Shown: positions 52,701 to 64,000 of the stretch, piece by piece
Position numbering within the stretch: position 1 is the first letter of the stretch
Layout of the letters: each line of letters starts with the position of its first letter
NCBI RefSeq assembly: GCF_051020765.1
Contig: NW_027469114.1
Coordinates: 620,001 to 684,000 of the forward strand
Length of the DNA stretch: 64,000 nt
Origin: Lasioglossum baleicum
Taxonomy: Eukaryota; Arthropoda; Insecta; Hymenoptera; Halictidae
Direction: 5' to 3'
Position numbers and translations under genes: made by a program
The notes under the pieces: model-generated
Database searches by the model: none
Told to the model about the DNA's origin: nothing
The model's input: only the letters and a program-made list of their open reading frames with translations

Positions 52701-53126
52701 TAATTCAACAGTTTTACCTATCCTGCTATTCCGACAGGCAAACCAGGTATGCAGGGAGTCAGTCCGCTGCACACTATTGATAATGGACACCTTAATTCGA
52801 GGAATGAATATTAAGGTAGAGTGTCAAACTGTTTGAGTACGTTACCACTTGGTACAAAGTCAAACGTATTTCCGAAGACCTTACTCTCATAAAACCTATC
52901 CCGCTGCATCGAGATTATAACTTCGTGTTCAGAGATGAAAATTAGTATTCATTTCAGTAACACGTACCGTATCTTCATGTAGTAATTAGAAGATCGATTG
53001 TGAAACCGTTAGAGAACGTTATCACCTTCCTTGAATGTCACACTTCTAAGTCAGTTGCTGCACCTATCCTTTGATTCCGAGAGGCAATTCAGGTAGTCCA
53101 AGAGTAAATTCGCTGAACGGTATAGG
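46777..53126 (-). repeat. Satellite block 6b, reverse orientation
   Basis: About 18 reverse monomers. Type 2 half-units lie near 46900, 50680 and 52560. The stretch at 50885-51060 is unusually close to the apparent consensus, with TTAATTCACGGTTTGAATATTA and CCGCTGTATCGAGAGTATAA intact. At 52318-52345 one half-unit has been lost: GTTTGAGAACGATACTGCC runs into TACTTGAGTGTCGAACGG. The segment 52795-53000 is strikingly like 9355-9560. The block ends in a strand switch near 53126. Confidence 0.93.
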
Positions 53127-56100
53127 TTTAACGGTTGGTCTCAAACGCTTTGACGCTTTACTTACCTATTCAAATTAGAGTGTCTGTTGACAGTACTGTT
53201 CAGCGGATTTACTCCAGGAATACCTGGATTGACTATCCGAATCTCTGAATTGGTGAAGCTATTGAGTTAGCCGTTCGACTCACAAAGAAGGCGGTACCTT
53301 TCTCGAATGGTTTGACACGCGATCTTCTTATTCATAATGAAATGATGGTCCCCGACACTGAAATGAATACTAATTTCTTTCTCTGATCCGAAGTTACACT
53401 CTCGATACAGCGGGTTAACTTCACGTAAGGTAAGGTCTTAAAAATGTTTGCCTCTATACAAATACTTCCACGGTTTGACTCTCTACTTTATTATTCAATC
53501 CGTGAATTAACGAGACTATTGCCAATACTGTTCATGGGATTTTCTCCCGGAATACCTGACTTGACTATAGGAATCACAAGAAAAGGTGAAGATATAGACT
53601 CAGATGCTCAAGTCTCAAATAGGGTGGTAACGTTCCCAGAAGATTTGGCACTAGATCTTCTAATTTGTACATGAAGTTAAGGTGCCCGTCACTGAAATGA
53701 ATACTAAATGTTTTTCAGTGAACACGAACTTATACTTTCAAAGAAGCAGGTGAGGTTCGTGGAAGGTAAGGCCTCGGTAAAGTGTTTGACTTTATATCAA
53801 TTGGCAAGTGTCTCAAACGGTATGATGCTCAACTTTACTATCCGAACCGTCAATTGAGGTGTCCATTGGCAATAATGTTGAGCGGATATACTCCATCCAT
53901 ACCTGGTTTGACTCTCCGGATCGCTGCATATTCAAAATTATTGACTCAGCGTTTTTACTCTCGAAGTAGGTAGTATCGTCCTCGCACGGTTTGTCCCTCT
54001 ATCGTCCCATTAATACATGAAATTATGCTGTCCGTCTGCCAAAATGTGTATTATTTTGTTCCGGTGATCAATACGCAAGGCAATCGCTACATTGGGAAGG
54101 GTCCACGAAGGAAAAGCCTTCGGAGAAGTTTGACTCCATGCCAATTCGTATTGATCTATAACGGCCTTATTCTGCACTTTACTATTTATTCCTGGATGTA
54201 GGTCGTATAACGCAAATATTGTACAGCGCATTTATTCCTGGAATACCTCGCTAGACGCTCTGATGCAGAGAATGTATTAAGCTATTGACTTAGCCGTTTG
54301 AATCTCAAAGAAGGTGGTAAGATTGTCGAATGGTTTGACCCTCGACCTTCTTATACATACATGAAAGTAATGCTGCCCTGACAAAATTGGATATAAATTT
54401 GCGTCCATCAACACAAAGTTATACTCTCGATACAGCTTGTCAGTTTCTCGGAAGGTAAGGTATGTGATAATCTGTAAGTCGTTATACCAATTGTTATCAC
54501 TCTCAAACGACATGACGCTCTGCTTCAATATACAACCCGTGAATTAAGGTGTTTATTGCCAATACTGTGCGCCGCAGTGACACCCGGAATATCGCGTTTG
54601 ACATTCAGAATCACAGGATAGGTGAAGCTATTGGCGTAGCTGTGCGATTCTCATAGAAGCAGGTTATGTTCTCGTACGGTTTGATACTTGATCTTCTAAG
54701 TCATACATGAAATTAAGGTGCCCGTCGTTGAAATGTGTTCGTATTTGTTTCAGTGAGCACGAAATTATACTCTGGATACAGCGGTTTATTTCTGGATGTG
54801 TGTGGTCTGCGGTAAAATGTTTGACATTATGCAAATAGGTATCGTTCTCAAACTGTTTCACGCTTTACTTTAATATTCAAACCGTGAATTAAGGTGCCAA
54901 TTGATAATATTGTTCAGTCGAATTACTCTCGGTTCTCCCGGGTTGCCTCACGGAATAACGGGATAGGTGAAGCTATTGACTTGTCCGTTCGTCTCTCACA
55001 GTAGGTGGCAAAGTTCTCGTGGGGTTTGATCCTCGACCTTCTGATTCATAAATGAAGTTATAGTGCGCGTCACTAAAATGTCTACTAACTCGTCCAACTG
55101 AACACCATGTTATACTGTGGATAGAGCGGGTTAGTTCGTCGGAGTCTCAGGTCTACAGTAAAGCGTTTGACTTTATAACAATTGGTAACGCGCTCAAATG
55201 GGGACGCGCTGCTTTAATATTAAAACCGTGAATTAAGATGTCTCATGTCAATATTGTTCTGCAGATTTACTGCCGGAACATTGACTTTCGGAATAACCAC
55301 ACAGGTGAAGCTATTGACTTAGCCGTACCACACTCAAAGCAGGTGGTATCGTTCCCGAACGCATTGACCCTCGATCTTTCAATTCAAATATGAAGTTATG
55401 CTGCCCGTCACTGTATTGAGTACTAATTTCTTTCTCTGAGAACGATGTTATACTCTCGAAACGGCGAGTCAACTTCTCCGAGTGTAAGGCCATCTATAAT
55501 GCCTTTGACTTTATACAAATTGGCAATGCTCTAAAACGGTTTTACGCTCTACTTTTTTATTCATGCGTCGAAATAAGGTGTCTACTGGCAATGCTTTCAG
55601 CAAACTTACTTTCAGATTTCCCGGGTTGATTCTCGGAATTACAGGATAGGTGAAGGTATTGGCTTAACCGTTCGCCTCTCACAGACGGAAGTAATTTCCT
55701 CGAATGATTTGACCCACAATCTCCTTATTCATAACAGTATTAAGGTCCCCGACACTAAGATGGTTAATAATGTGTATCCCAAAACATGTATATATACTCT
55801 CGATACGGCGGGATAGCTTCTCGCACTGTAAGGCATTCGGTGATACGCTTGACTTTATAGAAATTAGTAACGTTCGCACAAGTTGTTTCGCTATATTGTA
55901 ATATTCACTCCGCGAATTATGTTATATATTGCCAATACTGTTCAGCGGATTTACTCCCGGAATACTTGGTCTGACTCCCGCAATGACATGAAAGGAGAAG
56001 CTATTGACTTAACTGTTCAATACACAAACGACGAGTGATCGTCCCCGAACGATTTGACACACCGATCTTCCAATTCATGCACGAAATTATGGCTCCCTTC

Positions 56101-59100
56101 ACTGATATGAAGACAAATTTCTTTCTCTGAATACGAACTTATACTCTCAATGAAGCGAGTGAGGTTCACGGAAGGTACGTGCTAGTGTAGATCGTTTGAC
56201 TCAACAGCATTTAAGGTGTACATTGTCAATAGTCTTCAGCGGGAATACTGCTGGTATACGTGGAGTGACTCTCCGAATCGCAGAATAGGCGAAGCTATTA
56301 CGTTGTATGTGCCTTTTCACGAAGAAGGTGGTAACGTTATCGATCGGTTTGACCCTCGATCTTCTAACTCATGCATGAAATTAAGGTGCACGTCACTATA
56401 CTGTATATTAATTTGTTTGATTCTGGGCATGATAGTATGGGTCAAGCTGTGACTTATCTGTGCCAATCATAAAGACGGTGGGCACATAATCGATAAGTTT
56501 GGCACCTGATTTTCTAATTCACACATGAAATTGAGATGCCCATCACTAAAATATGTACTAATGTCTTTCTCTGATCACGAACGTGTACTCTGGTTCCAGC
56601 GGGATAGCTTCACAGAAGGTAACGGTTTCGGTAAATGGTTTGCATCTTCACCAGTGGGTACCCTTCTACAAAGTGTTGAGGGTCTCCATTAATATTCATA
56701 CCGTGAATTAAGGTGTCTATTACGATTACGTTTCAGCAGATTTACGCTCGGGTGCCACATTTGTCTCTCGGATCCACAGGATAGGTGAAGCTATAGCCTT
56801 ACCCCTTCGAATCTCAGACAAGTTGGCAACTTTCTCGAAAGGTTTGACCCTCGATCTCCTTATTCCAAATGATATTCAGGTCCGCGTCTCATAAATGTTT
56901 AGTAGTTTGCTACTCTGAACACGAAGGTATACTTTCGACGCGGCGGGTTATCTTCTCCGAAGGAAAGCCCATCTGGAAAGTGTTTAGCTCTATACCAATA
57001 GGTAACGTTTTACAATGGTTTGACGGTCTGCTTTAATATTCAAACCGTGAAATAGTGTTTCGATTGCCAATACTGTCCAGCGTATGTACTCCACGAATTC
57101 CTGGTTTGACTCTCGGAATCACGGGATGAATGAAGCTATTCACTTACGCCTTCGTACCTCAAAGAAGGTGGCAACGTTCTCGATCGGTGTGACTCACGAT
57201 TTTCTAATGCATACGTGATGTTAACGTGCCGTGTCTGAAATGAAAATAAATTTCTTTCTCTGAGGACGAAGCTATACTCTTGTGAATACAGCGGGTTATT
57301 TTCTCCGGGGGTATTGCCTTCGGTGAAGCGTTCTACTTTATAGCAACCGGTAACGTTCTGAAACATTTTCACGATTATTATAATATTCGACCATAGACAA
57401 AGGTGTCTATTGCCAATACATTTCAGCGGATTTACTCCAGGAATGGCTCAACTGACTCTAGGAATGATATGCTCGGTGAAGCTTCCGCCTTAGCCATGTC
57501 ATTGTCAAAATAGGGGGTAACGTTCTCGAACGATTTGTCCCTCCACCATCCTATTGATACATGCAATTAAAATCTCCGACTGCTAAAGTGTCTACTAATT
57601 GGTTTCCATGAAAACTAAGCATGATGCTTGCTGCAGCGGGTTAGGTTCTCGGAGGTTAAGTCATTCGGTAGTACGTTTGACTTTATAGAAATTAGTTAGA
57701 TTCGCACACGGTGTGACGCTATATTTTAATATTCATTCTGCGAATTTAGGTATCTATTGGCAATGCTCTTCAGCGCATTTACCCTCGGATTATGTGGTTA
57801 GACTATCGGAATCATAGGGTAGGTGGTGCTATTGACTGAGCTGTGCGACTCTCAAGACAGGTGGTAACGTTCTCCAACGGTTTGACTCTAGATCAACTGG
57901 TATATAGGTAAAATTGTGTTGCCCGTTCCTAAAATCTATGCTATTTTGCTTCTCTGACCACGAAGTAATACTCTCGATACAGCGGGATAGCTTCTCAGAA
58001 GGAACGTCCTTCGGTGAAACGTTGGACACTATCCCAATAAGTAACGTTGTACAACTGTGTGACACTGAACTTTAATATTTATGGAGGAAAGTAGTGTTTC
58101 TAATGCCGATACATTACAGCGGATTTAATCCCGGAATACCTGGTTTGGCACTCGGAATCACAGGATAGGTGAAGCTGTTGACTTAGCTATTCCATTCTCG
58201 CAGAAAGTCGTAACGTTCTCGAACGGTTTGTCTCTCTATAACTCTATTCAAACATAAAAATAATGTGTCCGTCTCTTTAAAATGTCTACTAGTTTGAATC
58301 CATGAGGTACCAAGTATGACACCAGCTACAACTGGATAGGTTTTGGACGGTACGGTATCCGTCAAAAAGTTTGACTTTATACGATTTAGTAATGTTCTCC
58401 AACAGCTTTACCCACTACATTAGTATTCATGCCGTGAATTAGCATGTCAATTTCCAATATCACTTGGCGGATTTACACCAGGAATACCTGGTATGTCTCT
58501 CGGAATCACAGTATAGGTCAAGCTACTTACTGTGCCGTTCTTCTCTATCAGAATGTGGCAACGTTCTCGAACGGTCTGACACTCGACATTCTCAGTCATG
58601 CATGAAAGTAAGGTGCTCATTAGTAAACGTATACTAGTTTGTACCACTGGAGGCTGTGTTATACTCTCGAAACGGAGGGTTTGCTTCTCCGAAGGTAAAG
58701 CCATCCGTAAAGTGATTGAATTATACCAATTGGCAATGCTCTCAAACGGTTTGACGCACTACATTTTTATTGAAGCCGTGAATTAAGGTGTCTACTGTCA
58801 ATACTGTCAGCGAACATACTCTCGAATTTGCAGTGTTGCCTCTCGGAATCTCGGGATAGGTGAAGCGATTGACTCAGCCGTTCGTCCTTCGATGAAGGTG
58901 GGAACGTTTTCAAACGGTTTGACACCCTATCTTATGTATTATTCGATAAATTAAGGCGACTGTCACTAAAATGCATACAAATTTGTTTCTCTGAGCACGG
59001 TTTTATACTCTCGCTACAGCGGATGCTATTTCTCGGAAGGGAAGGTCTTCTTTGTAAGCTTGGACTGCATAATAAGTGCTAACGTTCTCGAAGGGTTTCA

Positions 59101-61005
59101 GGCTCGACATCAATATTCGTGCCGTGAATTAAGATGTCCATTGGTAATACTGCGCAATGGATTGTTTCCTGGAATGACTGGCATGGCCAACGGTTTACAA
59201 GATATGTGAACCCATTGACTTAGCCGCTCGGTACTTAAAGAAGATTGTATCGTTCTCGAATGCATTGACTCCGTATTTTCCTGTTCATACATGCAATTAT
59301 GATGACCGTCTGCTATAATATCTAGTAATCTGCTTACTTCAACACCAAGATAGACAACCGCTATTTCGGTGTTGGTTCTAGGAAGAGAAGTTATTCGATA
59401 GAACGTTTGACTTTGTACCAGTTGGAAATGTTCGGGAAAGGATGGACGCTCTACATAAATATTCAAACTGTGAATTAAGCTGTCAATTGCCAATACTATT
59501 CAGCGGACTTACTCTCGGAATACCTGGTTTGACTCTCGGAGTCACAGGATAGATGAGGCTATTGACTTAGCCGTTCGTCTCTCACAGAAGGTAGGAATAA
59601 TCTCGAACGATTTGACACTTGATCTTCTAATTCATATATCAATATAAGATATGCCTCTCCTATAATGTCTACTAATTGGTTTCCGTGAACACTACGCATG
59701 ACACTCGCTACAGCGCGTTATGTTCTAGGCAGATAACGTATTCGGTAAAATGAATGACACTATACCAATTGGTAATGTTCTCCGACGGATTGACCTTCTA
59801 ATTTAATATTCATACCCTGAATGAAGGTGTCGATTGCCAATACTGCACAGTGTATTCACTCCCGGAAAATCTGATTTGGCTATCTGAATCACAGGGTAGG
59901 TGAAGCTATTAATTTGTCCTTCAGACTCCCAAAGATGGTGGATACGTTCTCGAAGGGTTTGATTCTCGATTATTTTGTTCATACATGAAATTATGTTGGC
60001 CGTCACTAAAATGGCTACTAATTGCTTTGTCCGAACAGGAAGTTACACCACCATACGGCAGGTTAGCTTCACGGAAGGGAAGGGCTTCTGTAAAAAGATT
60101 GACTCAATATCAATACGTAACGTCCTACGAAGGTTTGACTCTGGACTTCAATATTTATACCATGGAATAGGGTGAACGAGACCAATACTGTCCAACGGAT
60201 TTTCTCCCCGAATTCTTGCTTCGGCGATCGGAATCATAGGGTAGGAACAGCTATATAATTAGCCGCTCGACTCCCAAAGAAGGTGGGAACTTTCTGGATC
60301 GGTTTAACTCCGTATGGTTTTATTCATACATGAAAATGAGGTGTCCGTCTGCTAATGTATCTACTAATTTGTTTCCGTGAGCACTAAGCAGTGTACATGC
60401 TGCTGCGGGTTTGGTTCTTGGATGGCAAGGTATCCAGCAAAATCGTTGACTTTGTACCGCCTAGTTACATTCTCCAACGGATTGACTACATACTTTAATA
60501 TTCATAACTTAAATTATGGTGTCCTTTCCCTATACTGAACAGCGGATTCAATCCCGGAATACCTGGTTCGGAGCTCGGAATCACAGGCTAGGTGAAGCTA
60601 TTTATTTATCCGTGCGAATTTAACAGAAAGTTGTAACGTTCTGGAGCAGCGTGCATATCGATCTATCTTCTTATTCTTGCACGAAAAAAATGTGCCCGTC
60701 ACGGAGCAGAATAATAGGTTGTTTGCTTGAACACGAATTTGGACAATCGGTACAACAGGTTAGGGTGTCGGAAGGTAAGGTCTTCGGTAAAATGATTGAC
60801 GATATGCCAATATGTAACGATCGACAAAGATTTGACAATCCACTTTATTATTCGTACCGTGAATTATCGCAACCATTGGTAATACTGCACTGCAGATTCA
60901 CTCCCGGAGTATGTGGTCTGATTCTCGGTATGACAGGATATGTGTATCTATTTATTTCACAGTTGGATTATAGAAGAAGGTGGTAACGTTCTCGCACCGT
61001 TTGCC
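53127..61005 (+). repeat. Satellite block 7a, forward orientation
   Basis: About 23 forward monomers up to the LTR-like insertion. Type 2 half-units lie near 54030, 57580, 58275, 59310, 59660 and 60350; type 3 near 53700 and 56120. A monomer is shortened near 56415-56425, where ATTTGTTTGATTCTGGG joins the ATTTGTTTC and GGTTTGACTC regions of two different halves. No gene is seen. Confidence 0.93.
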
Positions 61006-61135
61006 CCCCTGTGACGCTAGCCAAACTCCAGGCGATGCATCACCAGGCGCCTCGCCCAGACAGCAACCGCAGCAAAATCAGCCAAAACCGGCCAACACGT
61101 GGCTAGAAACCGCCTACTCTACCAGAAAATTATAG

Positions 61136-61143
61136 TATAAAAA
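61136..61143 (+). promoter_or_regulatory. TATA box in the LTR-like insert
   Basis: TATAAAAA about 126 bp from the start of the insert, followed 14 bp later by AATAAA (61157-61162). This fits the U3/R boundary of a retrotransposon LTR with a short R region. Confidence 0.5.
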
Positions 61144-61360
61144 CCGAGCACAAACGAATAAAGCAGCTCTATATTATACATCAAACGGAACGTTTCTGCA
61201 TTCGTATACCTATCCTGAAAACCTACGTTAAATATTTAAGACTGTCCAACATCTCTGTTACTCTTATTTTACGAAATTAGTATTGATATAAGAAACATAG
61301 TTTTTTTTAGAAAGCGGGCTCACCCACCAAGGTTGAAGACCAGCCCATTTATATTCTATT

Positions 61361-61440
61361 TCAATACTTGCAACGTATTTCCCCGTGACAAAATTGGTTT
61401 ACACTTTACTTCCATACTTGCCACGTATTTCCCCCTGAAA
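61361..61440 (+). repeat. Imperfect direct duplication at the LTR 3' end
   Basis: TCAATACTTGCAACGTATTTCCCC (61361-61384) and TCCATACTTGCCACGTATTTCCCC (61411-61434) lie 50 bp apart, differing at about two positions. Each is followed by GTGACA or CTGAAA. The LTR terminus appears to have been duplicated internally. Confidence 0.7.
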
Positions 61441-61444
61441 CCCC

Positions 61445-64000
61445 AATCGTCCGATTCATACATGCAAACAAGGAGTCCGTGTGGCAAAATGTCTACTAAT
61501 TTGTTGCGGAGAATAATAAGGAAGCCAATCGCTACAGCGGAATGGATCACGGAAGGTAAGGCCTGCGGTAAAAAGTTTGACTCTATGCCAATTCGTTATG
61601 TTCGACAACGATTTCACTCTGTACCTTAATATTTATACCTGGAGGTGGCGCGCATAGCGCCAATATTGTACTGCGGATTTACTCCCTGAATACCTGATTT
61701 GTCTCTCTCAATCGGAGGATACGTGAAAATATTGACTTACACGATTGTCTCTTCAAGAAGGTGGCAACGTTCACGAGCGGTTCTACCCTCGAACTTTCAA
61801 TTCATGCATGAAATTAAGGTGCTCGTCACTAAAATGTTTAGAAGTTCCTACCTTTTAACATGGTGTCATACTCTCGAAAAAGCTGATACCTCTTTCGGAG
61901 TGTAAGCTATTCTGTATAAAAGTTTAGACCTACACGAATATGTATTGTTCTGCAACGGATTTACGGTATTCCTTAATATTCATACCTGAACTGCGGCGTC
62001 TATTGCCAATACTGGACCGGGCATTCAGTCCCAGAGTACCTCGTTTGATTTTCGCAATCTCAGGATAGGTGATGCTATTGACTTAACTATTCGGCTCTCA
62101 GAGAAGGTGGTAACAATCTGGATCGGTTAGGCACTCGATCATCTAATTGATACTTGAAATTAATGTGTCCATCTAAAAAATTCCTGCCTATATGTTTCAA
62201 TGAACATTGTGCAAGGCACACCCTACAGGGGGTTGGTCTTCTCGGGAAGTAAGGCATTCGGTACGAATATTAACCGTACACGAATAGGTATTGATATTGA
62301 ACGGCTGGACGGACTGCTTGAATATTTTAACCGTGAATTGAGGTGTGTATTGTCTGTATTGTACGGAGAATTTACTGCCCGAATACCTGGATGGACTCTA
62401 GGAATCACAGGACAGGTGAAGTAAAAGACGTTGGCGGCCGTATCTCACAGAAGGAGGTAACGTGCTCGAACGGTTCGACACTCGGTCTTCTAATTCCTGC
62501 AGGATGTTAGGGTGCTCGTCACTAAAGTGTATACTAATTTTTTCCTCTGTATATGAAGTTCATCCCTCGATGCGGTCAGGTTCGCGGAAGGTGCGGCCTT
62601 CGGAAAAACGTTTGACCTTACAACAGTTGGTAGCTTTCACAAACGGTTTGACGCCCAATTTCAATAGTCATACCGTGAATTAAGGTGTCTATTGCCACCC
62701 CCTTTCAGCGTATTTTCTCCCGGAATACATGGTTTGTATCTCGAAATCTCAGAAAAGGAAAAGCTATTGCATTAGCCATGCGACTGTCAAAATAGGTGGT
62801 AATGATCTCGCACGATTTGACCCTCCATCATCCTATTGATACATGCAACTAACGTGTAAGTCTGCTAAAGTGTCTACTAATTTGTTTTCTTGATCAGCAA
62901 GTTATTCTCTCGATACTGTGAATTGGGGTGTCTATGTATAATACTGTTCAGCGGGTTTACTCAAGGAATACCTGGTTTGCCTCTCCGTATCACAGGACAG
63001 GTGAAGCTATTGACTTAGACGTTCAACAATCACAGGAGGTGACAACGTTCCCGTTCTGTTTGAACCTCCACCTTCAATTTCGTGCATGCAGTTAAAGTGC
63101 CCGTCACTGAAGTCGAGACTAATTTCTGTCTGTGAACACGAAGTTATACTTTCGATGCAGGGGCTTAGGATCTTGGAGTGTAAGGTCTTCACTAAGGCTT
63201 TTGCCATTATATCAACAGGTGTCGTTCTACACGGAATCGACTTTGCACCTTAATATTCATAACATGAATTAATGTGTCCATTGCCAATAGTGTAGAGTTT
63301 GTGATCTCTCGGAATGCCTGATGTGTCTTTCGGAATGACCGGACAGGTGCAACCGCCAACTTACCCGATCGAATCTCAAAGAAGGCGGTAACATTCTCTG
63401 AACACTATGTTATACTCTCGATTGGGCGGGTATTGGTTTCGGACGGTGAGGTCACCAATAAAACGTTTGACTTTATACAAATTGGCAGCGCACACAAACA
63501 GTATGACGCTCTACTTTAAAATTCGAACCGTAAATTGAGGTATCTGTTGCCAATACAGTTCATCAGATGTACCTCCGGCATACCTAGTTTTTCTCATGTA
63601 ATGACAGGATTGGCGAAGTTTTTACATAGCCGTTCACCTCTCGCAGAAGGTCTTAACGATCTCAATCAGCCTGACCATCGACCTTAAATTTCTTTTATGA
63701 AATTATGGTGCCCGGTAATGAAATGTATACTCATTTGTTGCTCTGAAAACCTTGCTTTACTCTCGATACAGCGCGATATTCTTTCGGATGGTATGGACAT
63801 CAATAAAACGTTTGACTTTGTACCAATTGGATATGTTCTCAAACGGTTTGTTGCTATACTCGAACATTAAAACCGTGAATTAAGGCGTCTATTGCCATTG
63901 CCGTTCAGCGGATTTACACCCGGAATTCCTGCTTTGGCTCTCGAAATCTCAGAACATGTCAGGCTATTCACTTGGCCGTTTGACTCATAACGAAGGTGGT
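61445..64000 (+). repeat. Satellite block 7b, forward orientation
   Basis: About seven and a half forward monomers to the window edge, which cuts a monomer. The satellite resumes with ATCGTCCGATTCATACATG. Type 2 half-units lie near 61485 and 62185. Two monomers are shortened: near 62912-62918 (CTCGATAC joins TGTGAATTGGGG) and near 63391-63402 (GGTAACATTCTC joins TGAACACTATG). No gene is seen. Confidence 0.93.

Larger units (their letters stand above)
61010..61440 (+). mobile_element. Probable solo LTR of an LTR retrotransposon
   Basis: About 431 bp of non-satellite DNA that begins TGTGACGC and ends CCCCCTGAAA, flanked by CCCC on both sides (61006-61009 and 61441-61444), a plausible 4-bp target duplication. 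Inside are a TATA box (TATAAAAA, 61136-61143) and AATAAA (61157-61162), the promoter and polyadenylation signals expected of an LTR. The normal end is probably CGTGACA, seen intact in a nearby duplicate at 61383-61389; it mirrors the TGTGACG start as a short inverted repeat, and the present last bases AA would be a mutated CA. No primer-binding site, gag or pol follows, so this would be a solo LTR formed by recombination. Superfamily (Gypsy or Pao/BEL) cannot be decided. A short non-autonomous element is the alternative. Confidence 0.6.

Noticed and set aside
61333..61629. 98-codon open frame at the right edge of the LTR-like insert
   Set aside because: It starts in the insert and runs into satellite, so it cannot be an ancestral gene.
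1..64000. CRISPR array or other prokaryotic repeat system
   Set aside because: Repeats are contiguous 345-bp units without unique spacers, there are no cas genes, and a eukaryotic transposon and LTR are present.
1..64000. CENP-B-box-like site in the TTCTCGGAAGGTAAGG part of the monomer
   Set aside because: The core TTCG....A..CGGGA pattern is not present in order in the apparent consensus; resemblance is limited to a few bases.
1..64000. Telomeric repeats (TTAGG words inside GGGTTAGGTTCTCGG)
   Set aside because: Single TTAGG words occur once per type 2 monomer but never in tandem.

Overview
This window is almost entirely satellite DNA from a eukaryotic, probably insect or other animal, chromosome. 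It is not a gene region. The piggyBac transposase remnant, the solo-LTR-like insert and the GC-rich retroposon copies point to an animal genome, and the long diverged tandem array points to centromeric or pericentromeric heterochromatin. I find no intact host gene, rRNA, tRNA, CRISPR array or operon. The many 60-120 codon open frames are chance frames in the satellite.

The satellite monomer is about 345 bp, judged from the spacing of recurring words such as CTATTGCCAATACTG and its reverse complement. By eye about 170-175 monomers fit. Each is a dimer of two related halves of about 170-175 bp; both halves contain GGTAACGTTCTC, AACGGTTTGAC and an AATTAAGGTG-like word in the same order. Copies differ from each other by many scattered substitutions, so the array looks old and poorly homogenised. 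At least three half-unit variants are interspersed.

The array changes strand six times: forward 1-1178, reverse 1179-13338, forward 13339-26570, reverse 26571-33135, forward 33136-41362, reverse 41363-53126, forward 53127-64000. The switches near 33135 and 53126 are homologous to each other, so one inversion junction seems to have been copied about 20 kb away.

Four insertions interrupt the array. (1) A 2.6 kb dead piggyBac element (17601-20175) sits in a TTAA site of a monomer. It has the family's asymmetric 13-bp TIR / short or long spacer / internal inverted repeat ends and a transposase with several stops and frameshifts. (2) and (3) Two diverged copies of a GC-rich element of about 550 bp lie at 10154-10708 and 46229-46776, with shared ends, a hairpin at the left end, a pol III B-box-like word and short target duplications. 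I do not recognise this family, and it is the best candidate here for something undescribed. (4) A probable solo LTR of about 430 bp (61010-61440) has a TATA box and a duplicated 3' segment.

The parts do not cooperate in a pathway. The window records satellite expansion, inversion and old transposon insertions. The most informative signals are the dimeric monomer, the strand-switch pattern with its duplicated junction, and the two GC-rich retroposon copies. All identities and families are from reading the sequence; no alignments or database searches were run.
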